DNA of 50,939 bases from positions 1 to 50,939 of the forward strand of contig JAEEZV010000044.1 of NCBI GenBank assembly GCA_016291995.1, given 5' to 3'. The position numbers and the translations under genes were made by a program. This stretch comes from Caryophanales bacterium. Lineage in GTDB: Bacteria > Bacillota_I > Bacilli_A > RF39 > UBA660. This document shows positions 41,527 to 50,141 of this stretch, in pieces. The first letter of the stretch is position 1. Each line of letters begins with the position of its first letter. The notes below the pieces were generated by a model, which had not been told where the DNA came from, did no database searches, and saw only the letters and a list, made by a program, of their open reading frames with translations.

Positions 41527-43551
41527 ATGGAGAAGTACAAAAAGATAAAAGCAGCCGTTAAAAAGAAAATAGATGTTAAAAAGATACTTAGTAATGCTAA
41601 GCATTATTGTAAGACTAATATATTAGCATTTACTTTTTTGGCTGTAGGACTTTTAAATGGTATTTTGCTTAGATGTTTTACAGTTAAGAATTACTTTAAT
41701 TTTAAACCAATTCTTGGTGATATGGTTGTTTTACTTGTGGTTATTATTTTTGGATATTTAGTTAAGCCAAAACATAGATTTAGATACTTTTTGGGATTTA
41801 CCATACTATTTAGTTTTATATGTATAGTTAATTTTATATATTATTTTAACTATATATCATTTGTATCTTTATCACTTCTTAAGACTTCATCAGAGTTAAA
41901 GGGATATGCAGGAGCTGTTACGACATTATTAGAAATTAAAGACTTATTATTTTTAATACCAATAATAGTTCTTATTATTGTAAATAAGAAATTGGTTAAG
42001 AAGAAATATTATGATAAAGTAGCTAAGAGAGAGATGCCTAAATCAAGGATGCTTATTGGGGCTATAATATGTGGAATAGTAACATTAATATTTATGTCTA
42101 CGTTGACATCAAAAGATTTTAGTAGACTTCATAAGCAATGGGATAGAAGATATACGGTTATGGAATTTGGAGTATATATCTATCAAATAAATGATTTGAT
42201 ATCAACTATTAGAACTAATTTAACAGTGTTAGTTGATTCAGATAAGGCATATCAGGAATTTGTTGATTTCTATGATAATAGGGAAGATACAAATAAAGAA
42301 AATAAATATACGAATATATTTAAGGGTAAAAATGTATTGGTAATTCATGGTGAGAGTATTCAAGGATTTACAATGAATCTTAAATTTAATGGTGAAGAAC
42401 TTACACCAAATATTAATAAGATGGCTAAGGAAGGATTATATTTTTCTAACTTCTATACACAAGAGAGTATTGGTAATAGTAGTGATAGTGAATTTACGTT
42501 ACTTACATCTTTATTACCGGTATATTCTGGAACAGTATTTGTAAATTATTTTGATAGGACATATACATCATTACCAGGACTTCTTAGAGATAATGGCTAT
42601 TATACTTTTAGTATGCACGCAAACGTAGCAAGTGCTTGGAATAGGGCTAATGCATATAAGTATTTGGGATATGATCATTTTTATGCATATGAAGATGCAT
42701 ATGAAATAGATGAGGTTTTAGGACTTGGATTGTCTGATAAATCATTCTTTAGACAATCTACCGATATAATCGATGAGATTGAAAAGAATAATGGTAATTT
42801 TTATGGTACACTTATCATGCTTACTAATCATACACCATTTACTTCTTTAGTTGGTACGGAATATAATGATGATTATTTGGTTGACTTAAAAGGAGAAACT
42901 GAGAAAGACGAAAACATTCCATATTTGGAAGGTACAAAGATGGGTAATTATCTTAAGAGTGTAAATTATGCAGATAGTGCTATTGGAGAATTGCTTAGTG
43001 AATTAGATGAAAGAGGACTACTAGATAATACGGTAATAGTATTATATGGTGATCATGATAGTAAGATAAAGAAGAGTGAATTTGAAAGACTATATTATAG
43101 TGAATATATTGATCAAGTGTTAATAGATCCAAGTAAGAAAATGGAAGTTGTAGATAATTATACTTATGAGATTAATCGTAAGGTACCATTTATTATTTGG
43201 ACTAAGAATGGTAAATACAGAGCTGAAGTAAATAAAGTCATGGGAATGGTAGATGTTATGCCTACTTTAGGTAATATGTTAGGAGTTAAAAACAAATATG
43301 CTCTTGGACACGATATATTTAGTGTAGATGAGAATATTGTAATATTCCCGGATGGTAACTATATTACGGATGAAGTATATTACGATGCTAGTAAAGATGA
43401 ATATTTACAGCTTAATTTGAATTCACCAATTAGTTTGGATTATTTGATTAATTATCAAGAATATGCAAGTAAAGTAGTATCAGTATCAAATAAGATTATC
43501 ATTCATGATTTGATTAAAAAACAACAAACATTAGATGCTGAACTTAATTAA
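41527..43551 (+). CDS. LtaS-family sulfatase-fold phosphoglycerol transferase (first copy)
   Basis: 674 aa from the ATG at 41527 (GAGGTG upstream). About five membrane helices in the first 200 residues lead to an extracellular alkaline-phosphatase-fold domain. Active-site strings: HGESIQGF (metal Glu), GNSSDSEFT (nucleophile position), SMHAN, AWNRAN, NHTPF, YGDHD. In S. aureus LtaS the nucleophile is Thr in GKTSDSE; here it is Ser318. LtaS enzymes polymerise glycerol phosphate from phosphatidylglycerol onto a glycolipid to build lipoteichoic acid. The substrate of this copy, and whether it primes or extends, is unknown. Confidence 0.88.
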   Translation: MEKYKKIKAAVKKKIDVKKILSNAKHYCKTNILAFTFLAVGLLNGILLRCFTVKNYFNFKPILGDMVVLLVVIIFGYLVKPKHRFRYFLGFTILFSFICIVNFIYYFNYISFVSLSLLKTSSELKGYAGAVTTLLEIKDLLFLIPIIVLIIVNKKLVKKKYYDKVAKREMPKSRMLIGAIICGIVTLIFMSTLTSKDFSRLHKQWDRRYTVMEFGVYIYQINDLISTIRTNLTVLVDSDKAYQEFVDFYDNREDTNKENKYTNIFKGKNVLVIHGESIQGFTMNLKFNGEELTPNINKMAKEGLYFSNFYTQESIGNSSDSEFTLLTSLLPVYSGTVFVNYFDRTYTSLPGLLRDNGYYTFSMHANVASAWNRANAYKYLGYDHFYAYEDAYEIDEVLGLGLSDKSFFRQSTDIIDEIEKNNGNFYGTLIMLTNHTPFTSLVGTEYNDDYLVDLKGETEKDENIPYLEGTKMGNYLKSVNYADSAIGELLSELDERGLLDNTVIVLYGDHDSKIKKSEFERLYYSEYIDQVLIDPSKKMEVVDNYTYEINRKVPFIIWTKNGKYRAEVNKVMGMVDVMPTLGNMLGVKNKYALGHDIFSVDENIVIFPDGNYITDEVYYDASKDEYLQLNLNSPISLDYLINYQEYASKVVSVSNKIIIHDLIKKQQTLDAELN

Positions 43552-43563
43552 GGGGATGAGAAA

Positions 43564-45492
43564 GTGAAAAAGTTTTTTCATAGTATTAGCGAATTAGTAA
43601 AAGAAAATCCTATTTTTACTTTCTTTGTTGTTGTCAATTTTTTAGATGCAGTTTTAGTTAGACTTACAACTACGGGTACATGTGGAGTAAGAGCATTCTT
43701 TTTTGAACTTGGAACAGTACTATTATTTGGTTCTTTTGGACTAAGAATGAAGAATAAAGAACAGAAAATATATTATGTATTTATGACTATTGTCTTTTTA
43801 TGGTGTGTTGTACCAAATGCAATATATTATAATTTTTATAATTCTTTTGTATCTGTTTCATTTATTGCAACATCAGTATTCGTAGCGGATGTTAAAGATG
43901 CGGTCGTAGATATCGCTATTAGACCAGGAGATTTATTATACTTACTTGTAATACCAGCAATTATTTTTGTGGTTAAGAAATTTAAGGATAAGGAAGAAAA
44001 TAAACAAGGTTTCAAATCTAGTTTAGTGTTATCTCTTGTAATAATTGGAATAGGTTCAGCATTACCACCATATTATTCTTTCAGTAGGTTATTTAAGTTT
44101 TGGAATAGGGTATCAGTGGTTAATAATTTTGGGGTATATATATATCAATTTGATGATATATTTCAAAGCTTAACACCAACAATCAATAATTTCTTTGGTT
44201 ATGATAAGGCATTATCAGATACGAAGAAGTATTATGAAGAAAATACAAATACAAAAGTTATTAATGAATATACCGGTATCTTTGAAGGTAAAAATGTGAT
44301 AGCTATTCATGCAGAAAGTTTGATGTCATTTCTATTAGATATGGAATTTAATGGAAAGAAAGTGGCACCAAATATTAGTAAGATGGCTAGTGAAGGAATA
44401 TACTTTAATAATTTTTATGCTGAAGTAGGGGTAGGAACAAGTAGTGATACGGAGTTTACATATGCGACAGGATTAATGCCGTCAAATAATGGAACTGTTT
44501 TTGTAAATTATTACAATAATAAATTTATGACTATGCAAAGTCTTCTTCATGATAAGGGATATTATGTTTTTAGTATGCATGGTAATGATGGAGATTTTTG
44601 GAATAGAAGATTAATGCATGCGAGCATGGGATATGATAACTTTTATGCAAAGGATTCTTTTGAAATAGATGAAGTATATGGATTAGGATTATCTGACAAA
44701 TCATTCTTTAGACAAGTTGTACCAAAAATTGGTGAAATAAAAGAAGAAATGGGTGAACCATTCTATGGTACATTGATAACTCTTACTAATCATACGCCAT
44801 GGAGAGAAGCAGCAGAATATAGTGATTTTGATTTGACACAGTATGTTGAAGTGGATGGAGAGACTGTTCAATCTACTTATTTAGCTGATAGTATTATTGG
44901 AAAATATATTATGTCTGTCAATTATATGGACGAGGCTATTGGTGAATTTATTAATGATATGGACGCGGCAGGACTTCTTGAAAATACAGTTGTAATTATA
45001 TACGGAGATCATGATGCTAGAGCAGGATATAATCAAACCAATTATTTATATAATTATGATCCAGTTACAGGCAGAGTTAGAACAGAAGAAGATCCTGAAT
45101 ATGTAGAATTTAATGAGTATGATTATGAAATAATGAAAAGAGTACCTTTTATTATCTGGAGTAAGGATAGTGTAAAGAACGTTGTTATCGATAAGCCAAT
45201 GGGTATGATAGATGTTATGCCTACTTTAGGTAATATGTTAAATATTAATAATAAGTATTCATTAGGTAGAGATATAATGAGTGTAAGTAAAGAAGATGCA
45301 ATAGTTGTTTTAAATGATGCATCATTCATTACAGATAAGATATATTATAGTGCTAGAAATGGTGAAGCATATACGATATCTACGGGTATTATACCGGATG
45401 ATTATATTAGTACAAGAAGAGAATATGTGGATAAGATCATTGAAATATCTAATAATATAATATTCTACGATTTACTTAAATATTTAGATTAA
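43564..45492 (+). CDS. LtaS-family sulfatase-fold phosphoglycerol transferase (second copy)
   Basis: 642 aa with a GTG start after AAGGGGATGAG, 12 nt behind its paralogue. Same plan: about five membrane helices, then the extracellular domain with HAESLMSF, GTSSDTEFT (Ser293 at the nucleophile position), SMHGN, FWNRRL, NHTPW and YGDHDA. The two proteins are clearly related yet diverged, so this is an old duplication. Adjacent copies could act as primase and polymerase, as Listeria LtaP and LtaS do, but that is analogy. A terminator follows. Confidence 0.88.
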   Translation: MKKFFHSISELVKENPIFTFFVVVNFLDAVLVRLTTTGTCGVRAFFFELGTVLLFGSFGLRMKNKEQKIYYVFMTIVFLWCVVPNAIYYNFYNSFVSVSFIATSVFVADVKDAVVDIAIRPGDLLYLLVIPAIIFVVKKFKDKEENKQGFKSSLVLSLVIIGIGSALPPYYSFSRLFKFWNRVSVVNNFGVYIYQFDDIFQSLTPTINNFFGYDKALSDTKKYYEENTNTKVINEYTGIFEGKNVIAIHAESLMSFLLDMEFNGKKVAPNISKMASEGIYFNNFYAEVGVGTSSDTEFTYATGLMPSNNGTVFVNYYNNKFMTMQSLLHDKGYYVFSMHGNDGDFWNRRLMHASMGYDNFYAKDSFEIDEVYGLGLSDKSFFRQVVPKIGEIKEEMGEPFYGTLITLTNHTPWREAAEYSDFDLTQYVEVDGETVQSTYLADSIIGKYIMSVNYMDEAIGEFINDMDAAGLLENTVVIIYGDHDARAGYNQTNYLYNYDPVTGRVRTEEDPEYVEFNEYDYEIMKRVPFIIWSKDSVKNVVIDKPMGMIDVMPTLGNMLNINNKYSLGRDIMSVSKEDAIVVLNDASFITDKIYYSARNGEAYTISTGIIPDDYISTRREYVDKIIEISNNIIFYDLLKYLD

Positions 45493-45493
45493 G

Positions 45494-45519
45494 ATATCTT
45501 GGAAACAAGATATTTTTTT
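45494..45519 (+). terminator. Terminator after the LtaS-family genes
   Basis: ATATCTTG, loop GAAA, CAAGATAT and a T tract. Confidence 0.88.
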
Positions 45520-45520
45520 C

Positions 45521-45549
45521 TTGCTAAAAATTAAATAATTTGATATATT
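45521..45549 (+). promoter_or_regulatory. dapL promoter
   Basis: TTGCTA, a 17-nt spacer, TATATT with TGA extension. Confidence 0.65.
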
Positions 45550-45578
45550 AGAGGTGCGTTTTGAGGGGATGATTTAGG

Positions 45579-46745
45579 ATGAAATTAAATTCTAATTTAT
45601 ATTCTTTTAGTGATAATACATTTTATAATGTTACGGAAAAAGTAAATAAATATAAAGAAAAGCATCCAGATAATAAAATAATATCACTTGGTGTAGGAGA
45701 TGTATCTAAGCCAGTTGTAAAGTCAATTATTGAAGCAATGCATAAGGCAGTTGATGACCAGGCAAATATGGAAACATTTAAGGGATATGGGGCATATTAT
45801 GGTTATGATTTTTTAAAAGATGTTATATTAGAGAACGAATATAAAGATTTTGGCTTTACAAGAGATGAAATATATATATCTAATGGGACAAAGAGTGACT
45901 CTACGAATATATTAGAATTATTTGATATTGATTCTAAAATATGTGTTAGTGATCCAATGTATCCAATATACATGGCGGGAGCTAAAATACTTAATAGAAA
46001 TATAACATGCTTAGACTGTAATGAAGATAATAATTTTATACCGACTATACCTAAGGAAAAATATGATATTATCTATATATGTTCACCAAGTAATCCAACG
46101 GGTACTTGTTATACATATGATGATTTAGAAAAATGGATTAGGTATGCTAAAGAGAATAAAGCAGTTATCTTATATGACAATGTATATAATGCATTTATTA
46201 GATCTGAGAATGTTCCTAGATCAATATATGAGATTGATGGAGCTAAAGAAGTAGCTATCGAATTTAGAAGTTTTTCTAAGGTAGCTAGTTTTACAGGATT
46301 AAGATGCTCTTATTATATTATTCCAAATGAAATAGATAAAGATATTAATTATTATTGGAAGAATAGAACTATAAATAGATTTAATGGAGCAGATTATATT
46401 GTTCAGAAGGGTGCTATGGAAGTATATTCTGATAGCGCAAAAAAAGAAATAAAGAAAAATATTGATGATTATCTTGAAGGTGCTAAGAAATTAAGAAGAG
46501 TATTTGAAAATAATGGATATAGTGTATATGGAGGAATTGATTCACCATTCCTTTGGATAAAGACAAAGGATGGAATGGATTCTTGGGAATTCTTTGATTT
46601 CTTTTTAGAAAAATTAAATATTATAATTATTCCAGGAATTATATTTGGAAGTAATGGGGATAAGTATTTTAGAGTATCAGCACTAGCATCTAAAGGTGTT
46701 ATAGATGAAGCAATAGAAAGGATAAACAAGTATTATGAAAAATAA
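45579..46745 (+). CDS. dapL: LL-diaminopimelate aminotransferase DapL
   Basis: 388 aa fold-type I aminotransferase. LGVGDVSKPVVKSIIEAMH, METFKGYGAYYGYDFL, CSPSNPTGTCY and EFRSFSKVASFTGLRCSYY are DapL-type strings; Lys234 in SFSK is the PLP lysine. It converts tetrahydrodipicolinate straight to LL-DAP with glutamate as amino donor, replacing the succinylase or acetylase steps. That feeds meso-DAP and lysine, which matters for the two MurE copies in this window. The next gene, a symporter, overlaps its end by 11 nt. Confidence 0.9.
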   Translation: MKLNSNLYSFSDNTFYNVTEKVNKYKEKHPDNKIISLGVGDVSKPVVKSIIEAMHKAVDDQANMETFKGYGAYYGYDFLKDVILENEYKDFGFTRDEIYISNGTKSDSTNILELFDIDSKICVSDPMYPIYMAGAKILNRNITCLDCNEDNNFIPTIPKEKYDIIYICSPSNPTGTCYTYDDLEKWIRYAKENKAVILYDNVYNAFIRSENVPRSIYEIDGAKEVAIEFRSFSKVASFTGLRCSYYIIPNEIDKDINYYWKNRTINRFNGADYIVQKGAMEVYSDSAKKEIKKNIDDYLEGAKKLRRVFENNGYSVYGGIDSPFLWIKTKDGMDSWEFFDFFLEKLNIIIIPGIIFGSNGDKYFRVSALASKGVIDEAIERINKYYEK

Positions 46746-47901
46746 AAAATATAGTGGGCTTATAATGATAGCTTCAATACTTTTAGCAATAGTATGTGGA
46801 CTTTTATTACCAAAACTTGTTAATAGTTTATCATTTATCGGAGCAATATACCTAAATGTTTTAAAGTTAATGGTTGTACCACTAATATTTACAACAGTAA
46901 TGGTATCAGTATATAATTTTAAGAAATTGGATTCTAAAAAGCTATTTAAGACGATACTAGTATTTGTTTTAATGTTTACGGTATCTTTCTTAATAACTAG
47001 CGGAATAGTTTGTTTGATTAGACTTGGAGAGAATTTCATATTTGATACAGTTAGTTGGAATGGAGAAGTAGCTAATTTAGAATTTGGACAAATACTTACT
47101 AATATGTTTCCAAGTAATTTGAGTGATTTGTTTCAGACGAAGTCAATGTTTGCTTGTCTAATAATTTCATTTCTTTTTGGTAGTTTATGCCTAAAAGTAA
47201 AAAATGGAGATGCTGTTATTAAAGTTGTAGATGGTCTTAAAGAGATATTGTATAAATTATTAGATATAGTAATGTTATTTACACCACTAGCAGTATTTTC
47301 TTTATTAGGAAGTGCTATTGCCAATTATAAGGTAATAATATTAGAATATGGATTAAAATATATTGGAGTAGCTTATCTATCTTCATTAGTAGTATTAATT
47401 CTGGTAATGATATTACCAGCTTGGTTATTAGGAAAAGTTAATCCAATAGAGTATATTAAAAAGATAGTAAAGGTTTGGGTTATTTCACTATCAACATGTT
47501 CATCAGCAGCAACATTACCTACGACAATGAAGGTATGTAAGGAAGACTTTAAGATTAGTGATAATGTTACCGATATGGTATGTCCTTTAGGTTCGACAAT
47601 TAATATGTGTGGTGGAGCGGTAGCATTTGCACTACTTGGAATATTTTCAATGGAACTATATGGAATAGAGATGACATTACCAATGTATCTACTAATGCTT
47701 GTTAGTGCGACACTTATTAATATGGGAGCTCCAGGGATACCTGGTGGGGGAATTGTCATTGGGGCAACATATTTATCGATGTTCAATATACCGCTTGCTT
47801 TTATAGGATTTTATAGTGGAATATACAAGATATTAGATATGGTTTACACTACTGTAAATGTTACTGGAGATGTAACAGCAAGTATTATTATTGATAACTA
47901 A
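46735..47901 (+). CDS. Dicarboxylate/amino acid:cation symporter (second copy)
   Basis: 388 aa DAACS transporter with about eight helices. VISLSTCSSAATLPTTMKV is the hairpin-1 motif, and CPLGSTINMCGGAV, MGAPGIPGGGIVIG and YTTVNVTGDVTAS follow the GltPh order. It imports a small anionic or neutral amino acid or dicarboxylate with Na+ or H+. It starts inside the end of dapL, so it may supply glutamate or aspartate for DAP synthesis, or serve another solute; this link is inferred. The sequence differs well from the 10.7 kb copy. Confidence 0.9.
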   Translation: MKNKKYSGLIMIASILLAIVCGLLLPKLVNSLSFIGAIYLNVLKLMVVPLIFTTVMVSVYNFKKLDSKKLFKTILVFVLMFTVSFLITSGIVCLIRLGENFIFDTVSWNGEVANLEFGQILTNMFPSNLSDLFQTKSMFACLIISFLFGSLCLKVKNGDAVIKVVDGLKEILYKLLDIVMLFTPLAVFSLLGSAIANYKVIILEYGLKYIGVAYLSSLVVLILVMILPAWLLGKVNPIEYIKKIVKVWVISLSTCSSAATLPTTMKVCKEDFKISDNVTDMVCPLGSTINMCGGAVAFALLGIFSMELYGIEMTLPMYLLMLVSATLINMGAPGIPGGGIVIGATYLSMFNIPLAFIGFYSGIYKILDMVYTTVNVTGDVTASIIIDN

Positions 47902-47910
47902 ATATTAAGA

Positions 47911-47936
47911 AAACTATATAATATATAGTTTTTTTT
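47911..47936 (+). terminator. Terminator after the dapL-symporter operon
   Basis: AAACTATA, AT-rich loop, TATAGTTT and a T tract. Confidence 0.75.
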
Positions 47937-47999
47937 AATATTTGAATAAATTTATATGCATATATTTAAAAAATGCATGGTGGATAGTGCAGAATTTTG

Positions 48000-48013
48000 C
48001 AAACAATTGTTTG
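48000..48013. promoter_or_regulatory. SOS-box-like palindrome upstream of recA
   Basis: CAAACAATTGTTTG is a perfect 14-bp palindrome, ten nt before the recA -35 box. It fits the Gram-positive LexA site CGAAC-N4-GTTCG with G to A and C to T at the second and thirteenth positions. lexA is not in the window. Confidence 0.6.
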
Positions 48014-48022
48014 TAAAAAGTA

Positions 48023-48051
48023 TTGACAAATAAAAAAAAGCATTATATAAT
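48023..48051 (+). promoter_or_regulatory. recA promoter
   Basis: TTGACA, a 17-nt spacer, TATAAT: full consensus. Confidence 0.93.
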
Positions 48052-48078
48052 TAGAATGTACTGATAAGGGAGGATATA

Positions 48079-49095
48079 ATGAGCAAAACAGTAGAAAAAG
48101 ACAAAGCCTTAGAACAAGTATTAGCTGATATTGAAAAGCAATTTGGTAAGGGCGCAATTATGAAATTAGGGGATCAAAAGAAAATGGAAATAGATGTGGT
48201 ATCCAGTGGATCTATTTCCTTAGATATAGCTCTTGGGGTAGGTGGTTATCCTAAGGGAAGAATAATTGAAATATATGGACCAGAATCATCTGGAAAGACG
48301 ACATTTGCATTACATGCAATTGCGGAAGTACAGAAGACTGGTGGAAGAGCGGCATTTATCGATGCGGAACATTCACTAGATCCAGTATATGCGGGTAATT
48401 TAGGAGTTAATATCGATGAGTTATTACTTAGCCAACCTGATACAGGTGAACAAGCACTAGAAATATGTGATGCACTTGTTAAGAGCGAGGCAGTAAATAT
48501 TATCGTTATCGATTCAGTAGCAGCACTTGTGCCACAAGCTGAAATTGATGGTGAGATGGGTGACTCTCATGTGGGCCTTCAAGCAAGACTTATGTCACAA
48601 GCTTTAAGAAAATTATCTGGATCTATCAATAAGACACAAACTATTGTGATATTTATTAATCAATTACGTGAGAAAGTAGGAGTTATGTTTGGTAATCCTG
48701 AGACAACTCCTGGCGGAAAGGCTCTTAAATATTATTCATCTGTAAGACTAGATATTAGAAGAGGTGAACAAATTAAAAATGGAGCAGATGTAATTGGAAA
48801 TAGAACAGTTATTAAAGTTGTTAAGAATAAAGTTGCTCCACCATTTAAAACAGCAGCTGTAGACATTATGTATGGTGAAGGAATAAGTCAAACTGGTGAA
48901 CTTGTCGATTTAGCGGCAGATGCAAATATAATTGAGAAGAGTGGAGCTTGGTATTCATACAAGGGTGAAAAACTTGCTCAAGGTAGAGAAAATGCTAAAC
49001 TTTTATTTAAGAGCAATAAAGATTTTAGAAATGAAATTGAAGCATTAGTGCGTGAACATTATGGAATAGGTAATAAGAAAAAAACTTCAGAGTAA
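48079..49095 (+). CDS. recA: Recombinase RecA
   Basis: 338 aa. Walker A GPESSGKTT at 67-75, the IDSVAALVP Walker B strand, MSQALRKLSG loop 1 region, FINQLREKVGVMFGNPETTPGG loop 2 and the short acidic-free C-terminal domain ending NKKKTSE. All regions of a normal RecA are present; no intein. It forms ATP-dependent filaments on single-stranded DNA for recombination and, with LexA, SOS induction. Strong promoter and AGGGAGG-like Shine-Dalgarno. It is alone here, away from its usual pgsA-cinA neighbours. Confidence 0.98.
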   Translation: MSKTVEKDKALEQVLADIEKQFGKGAIMKLGDQKKMEIDVVSSGSISLDIALGVGGYPKGRIIEIYGPESSGKTTFALHAIAEVQKTGGRAAFIDAEHSLDPVYAGNLGVNIDELLLSQPDTGEQALEICDALVKSEAVNIIVIDSVAALVPQAEIDGEMGDSHVGLQARLMSQALRKLSGSINKTQTIVIFINQLREKVGVMFGNPETTPGGKALKYYSSVRLDIRRGEQIKNGADVIGNRTVIKVVKNKVAPPFKTAAVDIMYGEGISQTGELVDLAADANIIEKSGAWYSYKGEKLAQGRENAKLLFKSNKDFRNEIEALVREHYGIGNKKKTSE

Positions 49096-49107
49096 TCTGA
49101 AGTTTTT
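49081..49107. terminator. Bidirectional terminator between recA and the NAGPA-domain gene
   Basis: AAAACTTCAGA, loop GTAA, TCTGAAGTTTT; A and T tracts on both sides serve both convergent genes. Confidence 0.88.
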
Positions 49108-50137
49108 ATTTTAATAATCCAAAACCGGTAACAACATATCTACCGCCTTGTCTTTTGGCAATGGCTGGTGGGTTATTGTATAATTTACCTTCGACAGCTA
49201 AGCTTGATGAATGTCCACCATCTAGGTTAGCAGCATTATAGGCACCATACTTTTGTAATGTTTCAACGACATCACTTAAAGATGCACCATCGATATAGTT
49301 TTCACCATCGATAACTAAGAACAATACAACACCATCTTTTCTTTGACCGATAGCTACTCTTGGAGATTTACCCCATGGATCTCCGACTATTTCAATTGGA
49401 GTACCATTAACAATTAAGAATGGACCAAATTCTAATCCTGAAACCATACCAGCAGCTAAGGCTTCTTCACCAGTTGCTTGGGATAATAGTAATAGTTTAC
49501 CTTCTTCGTTGAAACCAATTAAATCACCACGTTGTTCACTGTAGCCGGTTGCGGGCCAAGCAATTTCACCCTTATCGATAACATAGCCAAGTGGTCTATC
49601 AGAACCTGTTCCTGTTGGATCTTCAAAGCCACCACCATTGATACAAACTGATGCGTTGTATCTTTTACACATTGTTGTTACTTGTTCACCATATCGACCG
49701 ACATTAAATTTTTGTGATCTAATTAAAGTTACTTTTTCAGGCTTATAAATAGCTACAAGATAACCTTTAGAAATACCTACTTTAAGATTTATAATTTTAT
49801 AATCATCATTACCTGGATCACGTGTTAATACTTCTTCATCATATGGATTATCATATTTATCTTTTGGTTTGGTATCGATGATGATATCATCTAAGACAAC
49901 TTCTTCAGTAATTTCTACGAAGTAGTTACTTGACATTATTTTATCAATAGTTTCTTGACTATAGAAAATTCTAGCAAAATATTTATGACTCATTGTTTTC
50001 ATAGCTGTGGTAACATAGAAGTTTCTTACGGCATCCCAAGGACCATACATCATGACAAAGCCAGCGATGCCTAGTAAGTCTAAAACGATACAGATAATAG
50101 TCAATTTTTTTATTTTTCTCTTTTTAATTTTACTCAT
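49106..50137 (-). CDS. Phosphodiester glycosidase (NAGPA-domain) membrane-anchored protein
   Basis: 343 aa from the ATG at 50137, which has GGAG upstream; longer starts overlap the preceding gene. Residues about 10-30 are a membrane anchor. The outer domain has VCINGGGFEDPTGTGSDRP, SPRVAIGQRKDG, FLVIDGE and the final AYNAANLDGGHSSSLAV, the conserved strings of the NAGPA/YigE family (uncovering-enzyme-like phosphodiester glycosidase). It may remove sugar caps joined by phosphodiester bonds, perhaps on teichoic acid or polysaccharide; substrate unknown. It begins 4 nt after the gene upstream on the same strand. Confidence 0.85.
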   Translation of the reverse strand: MSKIKKRKIKKLTIICIVLDLLGIAGFVMMYGPWDAVRNFYVTTAMKTMSHKYFARIFYSQETIDKIMSSNYFVEITEEVVLDDIIIDTKPKDKYDNPYDEEVLTRDPGNDDYKIINLKVGISKGYLVAIYKPEKVTLIRSQKFNVGRYGEQVTTMCKRYNASVCINGGGFEDPTGTGSDRPLGYVIDKGEIAWPATGYSEQRGDLIGFNEEGKLLLLSQATGEEALAAGMVSGLEFGPFLIVNGTPIEIVGDPWGKSPRVAIGQRKDGVVLFLVIDGENYIDGASLSDVVETLQKYGAYNAANLDGGHSSSLAVEGKLYNNPPAIAKRQGGRYVVTGFGLLK

Positions 50138-50141
50138 AGCA

